DNA from: Climacium dendroides
Taxonomy: Eukaryota; Streptophyta; Bryopsida; Hypnales; Climaciaceae
Direction of reading: 5' to 3'
Assembly (NCBI GenBank): GCA_950106755.1
Contig: OX467087.1
Span: 10,668,047-10,732,046 of the forward strand
Length of the DNA: 64,000 nucleotides
Shown: one piece after another, positions 58,856 through 64,000 of the stretch
Numbering within the stretch: the first letter of the stretch is position 1
How the letters are laid out: each line of letters begins with the position of its first letter
Program-made: the position numbers and the translations under genes
The notes under the pieces: generated by a model
Databases searched by the model: none
Told to the model about the DNA's origin: nothing
What the model saw: the letters and a program-made list of their open reading frames with translations, nothing else

Positions 58856-58961
58856 ACCCCTACTGCTACCATCCAGTGATCAGTGTAGACTTGGAAGTCC
58901 CTGTCTTCGTCCTCCCCTGCACTCCTTTTCTATCGACACCATCGTCTTCGCAGAATCGCAG

Positions 58962-59078
58962 GTGAGTTCCGTAATTCTTCAATTGCATTTGTGCACTTAT
59001 TCTTTAGTGTAGATTGTAACACTTTGTGCATACATGTGGTTGTAATATTCTGAAGCATATTTGAAATGTAATTCACAG
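58962..59078 (+). other. Probable 5'UTR intron of FKBP12
   Basis: CAG/GTGAGT at 58962 and TTCACAG at 59078 are strong donor and acceptor sites, and the start codon follows only 13 bases after the acceptor. Leader introns are common in plant housekeeping genes. Confidence 0.6.
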
Positions 59079-59091
59079 ATACGTTGTCAAC

Positions 59092-60334
59092 ATGGGGTTT
59101 GAGAAGGAGATCATCAGAGCTGGGACCAGCACCAAGCCTAACCGTGGTCAAACGGTCACCGTCCACTGCACTGGCTATGGTTTGTGCTTCTCTCTCTCTC
59201 TTCTTTGTGCTGTTGGCAAAGAAAAAACTATGGATTTTTGCTTTGCACGAAAGTTGTGGGATAACGAGGTTTAGGGTTGGAGTTTTGGGAATAGGAGAGC
59301 TGGGAATTTTTGAGAGTTGGAAGAGATTTAGGGTTGCGCATGTGTTGTAACAGAGTTTCCTGGTCTAGGGTTTGCGTAATTGTGTTGTACTTTGTGTTTG
59401 ATTGTTGCAGGCAAGAACAGGGATCTGAAGGAGAAGTTCTGGAGGTAATTTATTTTGGTTGAAGCCTTTTTTACAAATTTCTTAACGAAAGATGCCTTAG
59501 TCCATTGTCCATTGTGTTCGCCAAAGTTCTGTGGACAGAGCTTTGGGAAGCATTTTTACGCTATTTCTACTTCTTTTCCCTGTTTTGGGTAGAAGGTTTT
59601 GAACTTAGTTTGGGTGATTGTGATGTCGCAATGTTAAGCACATTCGGTAGTGTCGATTAGCATATACACGCATTTGAATTGAGTCAAGTTGAGATCCTTT
59701 CGAGGTGGCATCAAGGTTGACAAATCTGATGTCTGGCTTTCTGTATCCCTGCAGTACGAAGGATCCAGGCCAGGAGCCCTTTAAGTTCAAGTTAGGGTTG
59801 GGGCAAGTGATCAAAGGTAGGTAAACTGTTCAAATCTTCTGAAGTGTTACGTAACAGTGTTGATTGCCACTGCTTGCAAGCCAAGGTGCTTTTTTCACTA
59901 ACGACTTGATTTCTCAGGTTGGGACGAAGGGGTGTTGAGCATGAGCGTGGGTGAAATTGCGCGTCTGACTGTACGTACTCACATCCTCGTCTCTGTTCAA
60001 TTTATTTGGACCTGAAAGAGTGACCTCTGTAAATTCTTGCCCAAGATGTGTACACCGTCTATACATGAGAGCCTGGGTTTGATTTGGATACTCTGCAATG
60101 AGTACTTTGAAAAATTCTCTGTTTATTTATATGGATTCCAAAGAATACATTTTAAGATGTGTTGGAACACTTCTTGCGCTTTGCCACCGTTGGAAATTTG
60201 CTCTGAAATAGTTTGTGTTGGTCTTGTTACAGTGCACGCCTGACTATGCGTATGGAGCTGGAGGTTTCCCCGCATGGGGAATCATGCCGAATTCTGTGCT
60301 TGTGTTTGAAATCGAGGTTCTCAGTGCACAGTAG
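59092..60334 (+). CDS. FKBP12: FKBP12 peptidyl-prolyl isomerase (112 aa, five exons)
   Basis: Exons: 59092-59179, 59411-59444, 59755-59816, 59918-59970 and 60233-60334. All introns are GT-AG, and the joined frame gives exactly 112 residues, the usual plant FKBP12 length. One FKBP domain fills the protein, with [11 protein letters not shown] near residue 20, the VIKGWDEGV segment at 59-67 and [15 protein letters not shown] at 82-96, which line the FK506/proline pocket. Cys26 and Cys80, the pair known to form a disulfide in plant FKBP12, are both present. The protein catalyses cis-trans isomerisation of prolyl bonds in the cytosol; family members can bind FK506 and rapamycin, but rapamycin-dependent binding to TOR differs between plants and cannot be judged here. 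Reading on past the first two exons gives false ORFs. Confidence 0.95.
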
Positions 60335-62584
60335 GGGTGTTGTGGAGAGCATGGAGAAGCCATGGTTAGAATTGTCTGGTGATTTTGGTGTCGAACCTTG
60401 AAATTTTATTACTGGAACCATGGGAGCTTCTAACTACTGACTCGCGTGAATGTTGGTCGTGTCATGTTTGCTTATGCTTTGTGGGTGGTAAAATATAAAT
60501 ATATGTGCTGGATGATTAGGTAATCATATGCTTCAAATCTACACTGACTGATTGGACAATTCTTGATTCTCTTAAAAACACATTTTGGACTTTGTACGTG
60601 CTGATTATTTATGTACCCATTACCAATCCCAAGCTCATGTGCAGAAGGTGTATTGTGCATGATGTACACGATTTACATATTCAGAAGCAAGAATATATAG
60701 CAGACAGTTTTGCAACAGTGTCACAATGAACCCTAGGTTTTCATGTTCAAAAATATTCAAAAGGTGTACATGTTTAGAAGCAATAATCTGTAGGGTCTGT
60801 TACAACAGCAGGGTTGCAATTAAGGTAGGTCCATAAAGCTCCCATTTAAGAGATGGAAATGAATTTGATGGAAATGAATTTGAAGGGGATAGACTTCTTG
60901 AAATATTTTTCAGTAAATTTTCTTTGGAAGACAAATAGAAATTGGATGTAGCCCATGTTGTTTCATATTTTTTGGAGCTTTGTGGAATTAGTTTAAAATT
61001 TTTGAAGTTGAAATGTGGTGGTCACTAAAAGTGTCCACCTCCTAAAATGTACTAGTTTCATTGAATGAATGGGAAGTTGCAAGAAAGTCATTGGCTAGCT
61101 AGTTAGTTGCCATGTTGGGGTTTTACATTAGATGGCTTGGAAGTTACTATGCTAATTTTATTAAATGAGTGGAAAGTTGCAAGAGAGTCCATTGGCTCAC
61201 TACAAAGTTGTCATGTTGGAGGTTCCTACTCCCTATGGAAGTAAAAAAAAAAGTATAAATGGTTAACAATGTTATGTACCCATCTCAAAAAGAAAGGAGG
61301 TTAAATTCAATATAAAAGATCATTGTAACTAAAACATCTCATAGGATAAGGTGAACTATATTAGCTCCATGGGCCTAGATGACAAATTCCATCCTTAATG
61401 CCTTTGTTTGGAGAATTGACATGTTCTTTCCCCTAAGAAATTCTCAAACCTCCATATGACAACAAGGTCATTTACCCCCTAAAGGACAAGGCCTTTTTTT
61501 CTACCAAAAAACACTCAAAACTACCATTTCTATTGCAAAGAGCACAAAAAATTAAAGATTTATTTATGAAATATCTAACCATAGAATCTTATACTAGACT
61601 AGTACAAAAATGTATAGAAGAAATTTTAGAAACTTTCACTGCATAGATTGCAAGATATTTGCATCCAAAGTAAAGAAAACAAGTTTTTCTACAACTTGCT
61701 TGACTAGATTTTTTGGCTTTGAATCTTTTTATCTGAATTTTTTTGTACAATTGATTTTGATTTTCTAAGTTTTTATGTTGAATAGTTGAGTTGCAAATAA
61801 AAGGAAAAAAATTCAATAAAAAATACTCAATGTTTAATCATTCAAAATTTATTAAGTAGAAGTAGGTTCAAGATTGAAGGAAAAACTAAATTGTAATAGC
61901 TCTATGATGGAATTGAAATACAATAATTTCAACGGTGAGAAAGCAAATCTAATCATGTCTAACAATTTTTTTTGGAAAACTGTATAAATTACATTCACAA
62001 ATGAATCTTATAAGTTATTTTTTGAGAAGATGCTTAGATTGCTCAAAAAAATAAGAATGTCCATAACTTTCTCACCACTAGTCCAAATACAATGAATCAA
62101 ATCTTCAAATGTATACAAAAATATAAAATTTTAGGAAAAATATTTAGACTTTTTGTGATTTTTTTGTGCTACCTATTGACCTCCATTTTTGTTTTGTAGT
62201 GCCATAACTTTTTCTCCCAGACATCAATTGAAATAAAAATTATATATTTACAAAGCTCTCACAAAACTACACATCTTCAAAAAGTTTCAAAAACATTTGA
62301 GACTTTAGGTACCTATCCAGACCCAAATTGTCTCAGAAGGAGACAAATGATTCTTTAGGGGTTAGTGACCTCTGTTATAGTTGGATTGCCCATCTCACAT
62401 CACATTAATATTCCCAAAGGAAATAAAAAATGTCCAACAAATTGGTAATTCAACCAATAGCATATATTCTTGTTTAATTACACATGGGTTCAAATCTTTT
62501 TTAACTAGTACTAGTGTGTTGTTGCCACAACCAAAAAATAAATAAAAATAATTTACTAATTTTTTTATAGAAAAAATAATTCAA
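60335..62584. other. AT-rich intergenic DNA, no gene seen
   Basis: FKBP12 3' region followed by sequence without ORFs of note. A phrase of about 75 bp (GTGGAAAGTTGCAAGARAGT and neighbours) recurs at 61040-61110 and 61150-61220. No terminal inverted repeats recognised. Confidence 0.4.
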
Positions 62585-62760
62585 AAATCCATAACTTTTT
62601 CACTATAGGTTTAAGTACCACAAAATCAAGCCCCTGCATCCCTCCTTGCCGAGGGCTTTTTGATGGTACTAAGCACATGATTAGAGGACGCATGATCCAG
62701 GAGATCTCAACGTAACAAGCAAAACAAACAAACAAACAAATTTAAGGTATGAATAATTCA
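62585..62760. repeat. Dispersed repeat related to 5320-5720 and 7220-8165
   Basis: It contains GCATCCCTCCTTGCCGAGGG followed by CTTTTTGATGGTAC, the inverse of the box seen in the array at 7850, then GGAGATCTCAACG and an (AAAC)n tract as near 5430. Non-coding. Confidence 0.55.
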
Positions 62761-63589
62761 CCCAAGTACTAACACAATTTAATTGCAAATAGATTCAATC
62801 CTTTTTAGGAAGCATTTTGCCAAAGTGATAAAATTTACTTTTAGAAATGATAATTTTGGAATAGATCTTATTTTTTTATCACCAAAAACTTCATTCATTT
62901 GACTTTTTTAAAATCTAATTTTAAGTGTTTTCATCCATTTTCAAGGATATATCATCCAATTCAATTCCTTTCATTTAGAAGAAAATACCATTGATTACTA
63001 CTTTGGGATATATTTAGAAATTTGTAAAAACGTCTTTGAATGAATCACAGATACTACAAATCAATCAATTCACAATTTTGGCACCTCTTTGTCAAATGTG
63101 AACCTCATGTATACTAATAACAATATTATTCAATGTTATTTATCCTATTATTAAACTCATTCTAATTGTCATTTAATTGACAAATAGTGTTGATGTTCAA
63201 TGTTGGTAACATTAGTGGTATTCTTATCACATAGTACATTACATATCAACATGAGCTCTATTAAAATTACAATAGTTAACAAATAATGTTCATGTTGACA
63301 TTTAGTGATGATGTGAGCATCCCCAAAGTAGAGATGGGAATAGGTATACTACCTAGGTTTTGAAGTGGAGATAGAAAGACCTCATTCCATTCTAGCAACT
63401 TTTGAAAAAAAATTGATTCAATGCATAGTCAACAATCCAAATCTGAAATGAAATTTTTCACATTATAAAAAGAAAGCTAAGAAATGATTCTACATTAACA
63501 AAAGACTTTTTAAGACAAAACTTAAAGGAACTTTCAATCAAGCATATATAACAAAGCTTGAAAAGGTCTAAGTAACATGACTTTTACTA
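62761..63589. other. AT-rich intergenic DNA, no gene seen
   Basis: No coding region recognised. Confidence 0.4.
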
Positions 63590-64000
63590 CGGTGAGCCAA
63601 TGTGGGTAGGTTAGGACAATGCTAGTTGCATTGGGTTTTGTTTTTTAACCCCTAAAGTCTTGTTGTCCCTTAATCCCTGAGCGCCGAGACTGTATTTGCT
63701 AAAATTCAGACCTTTCTCAATTCATTCCAATCAAACTATCATGTAAAATGAGATCCACATAAATTGATTGTACCGATTGAGAGTAGAGATAGAGTCAGAG
63801 CTATAGGAAAAAGGACACGTCCTTCTACCGTATCGTTAAAAAAATTATAATGGTCAAACAAGGAGATTTTGGAGTTTTGAGAGGCCATATTTGAGGCACT
63901 GGGGCACTCATGGGTTAAAGGGACAAAATGGATTTCAAGTAGGTTTCTATGATCTTGATTTTTATTGAAACTTTGTGAAATTCTCATAAGATAGAAAAAC
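63590..64000. repeat. Relative of the MITE at 45342-45948, reaching the window end
   Basis: Shared phrases with 45670-45930 include CAGACCTTT, AATTCATTCCA, ATTATAATRGTCAAA and GAGAGGCCA, in the same order and at similar spacing. The ends are too diverged to define. The 82-codon ORF here is not supported. Confidence 0.5.

Noticed and set aside
1..64000. CRISPR array, bacterial operon or phage-like module
   Set aside because: Spliced plant-type genes and plant transposons dominate; no direct repeats with regular unique spacers were seen.

Overview
This is a plant nuclear window, probably from a moss or another non-seed land plant. The evidence is a plant-type FKBP12 with Cys26 and Cys80, an APUM23/Nop9-like gene whose promoter carries a telo-box, LRR receptor-like proteins, an F-box protein, a Ty1/Copia element, CACTA, hAT, Tourist and Stowaway-type elements, and a decayed ORF of a kind I associate with moss genomes (DUF7869-like). 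Intergenic DNA is very AT-rich. The exact taxon cannot be fixed from the sequence alone.

Layout. 1-12.9 kb: one plausible small secreted cysteine-rich protein (144-524, minus), then repeats: an 860-bp hairpin, a hAT-type MITE with a perfect 8-bp target duplication, a degenerate tandem array, and a frameshifted transposon-type ORF at 9.5-11.9 kb. 12.9-23 kb: an LRR-RLP cluster. It holds an intact two-exon 1086-aa gene, an inverted pseudogene tail-to-tail with it, an internally deleted copy that keeps the upstream unit, and another inverted pseudogene. 23-28.5 kb: a degenerate minus-strand Copia element containing two nested MITEs. 28.5-40.5 kb: no recognised gene, but a 1968-bp non-autonomous CACTA element (with an SGN-type minisatellite), a 1.2-kb foldback element, a Tourist-like MITE and several dispersed families. 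40.6-47.4 kb: a second LRR-RLP copy (about 30 amino-acid differences by eye from the first) with its upstream and downstream flanks; comparing flanks exposes later insertions. 47.7-54.6 kb: a minus-strand F-box gene and a divergent nine-exon Nop9/APUM23 gene, with a Stowaway-like MITE in its first intron. 59.1-60.3 kb: a five-exon FKBP12 gene with a 5'UTR intron and a small MITE close upstream. The rest is AT-rich DNA with repeats.

The genes do not form one pathway. Nop9/APUM23 and FKBP12 are housekeeping genes (ribosome biogenesis; peptidyl-prolyl isomerisation). The LRR-RLPs are predicted cell-surface receptors. The most distinctive structure is the LRR cluster: intact genes lie beside inverted partial copies, one of them tail-to-tail downstream of an intact gene. 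That is a geometry that could generate antisense or hairpin RNA against the intact receptors.
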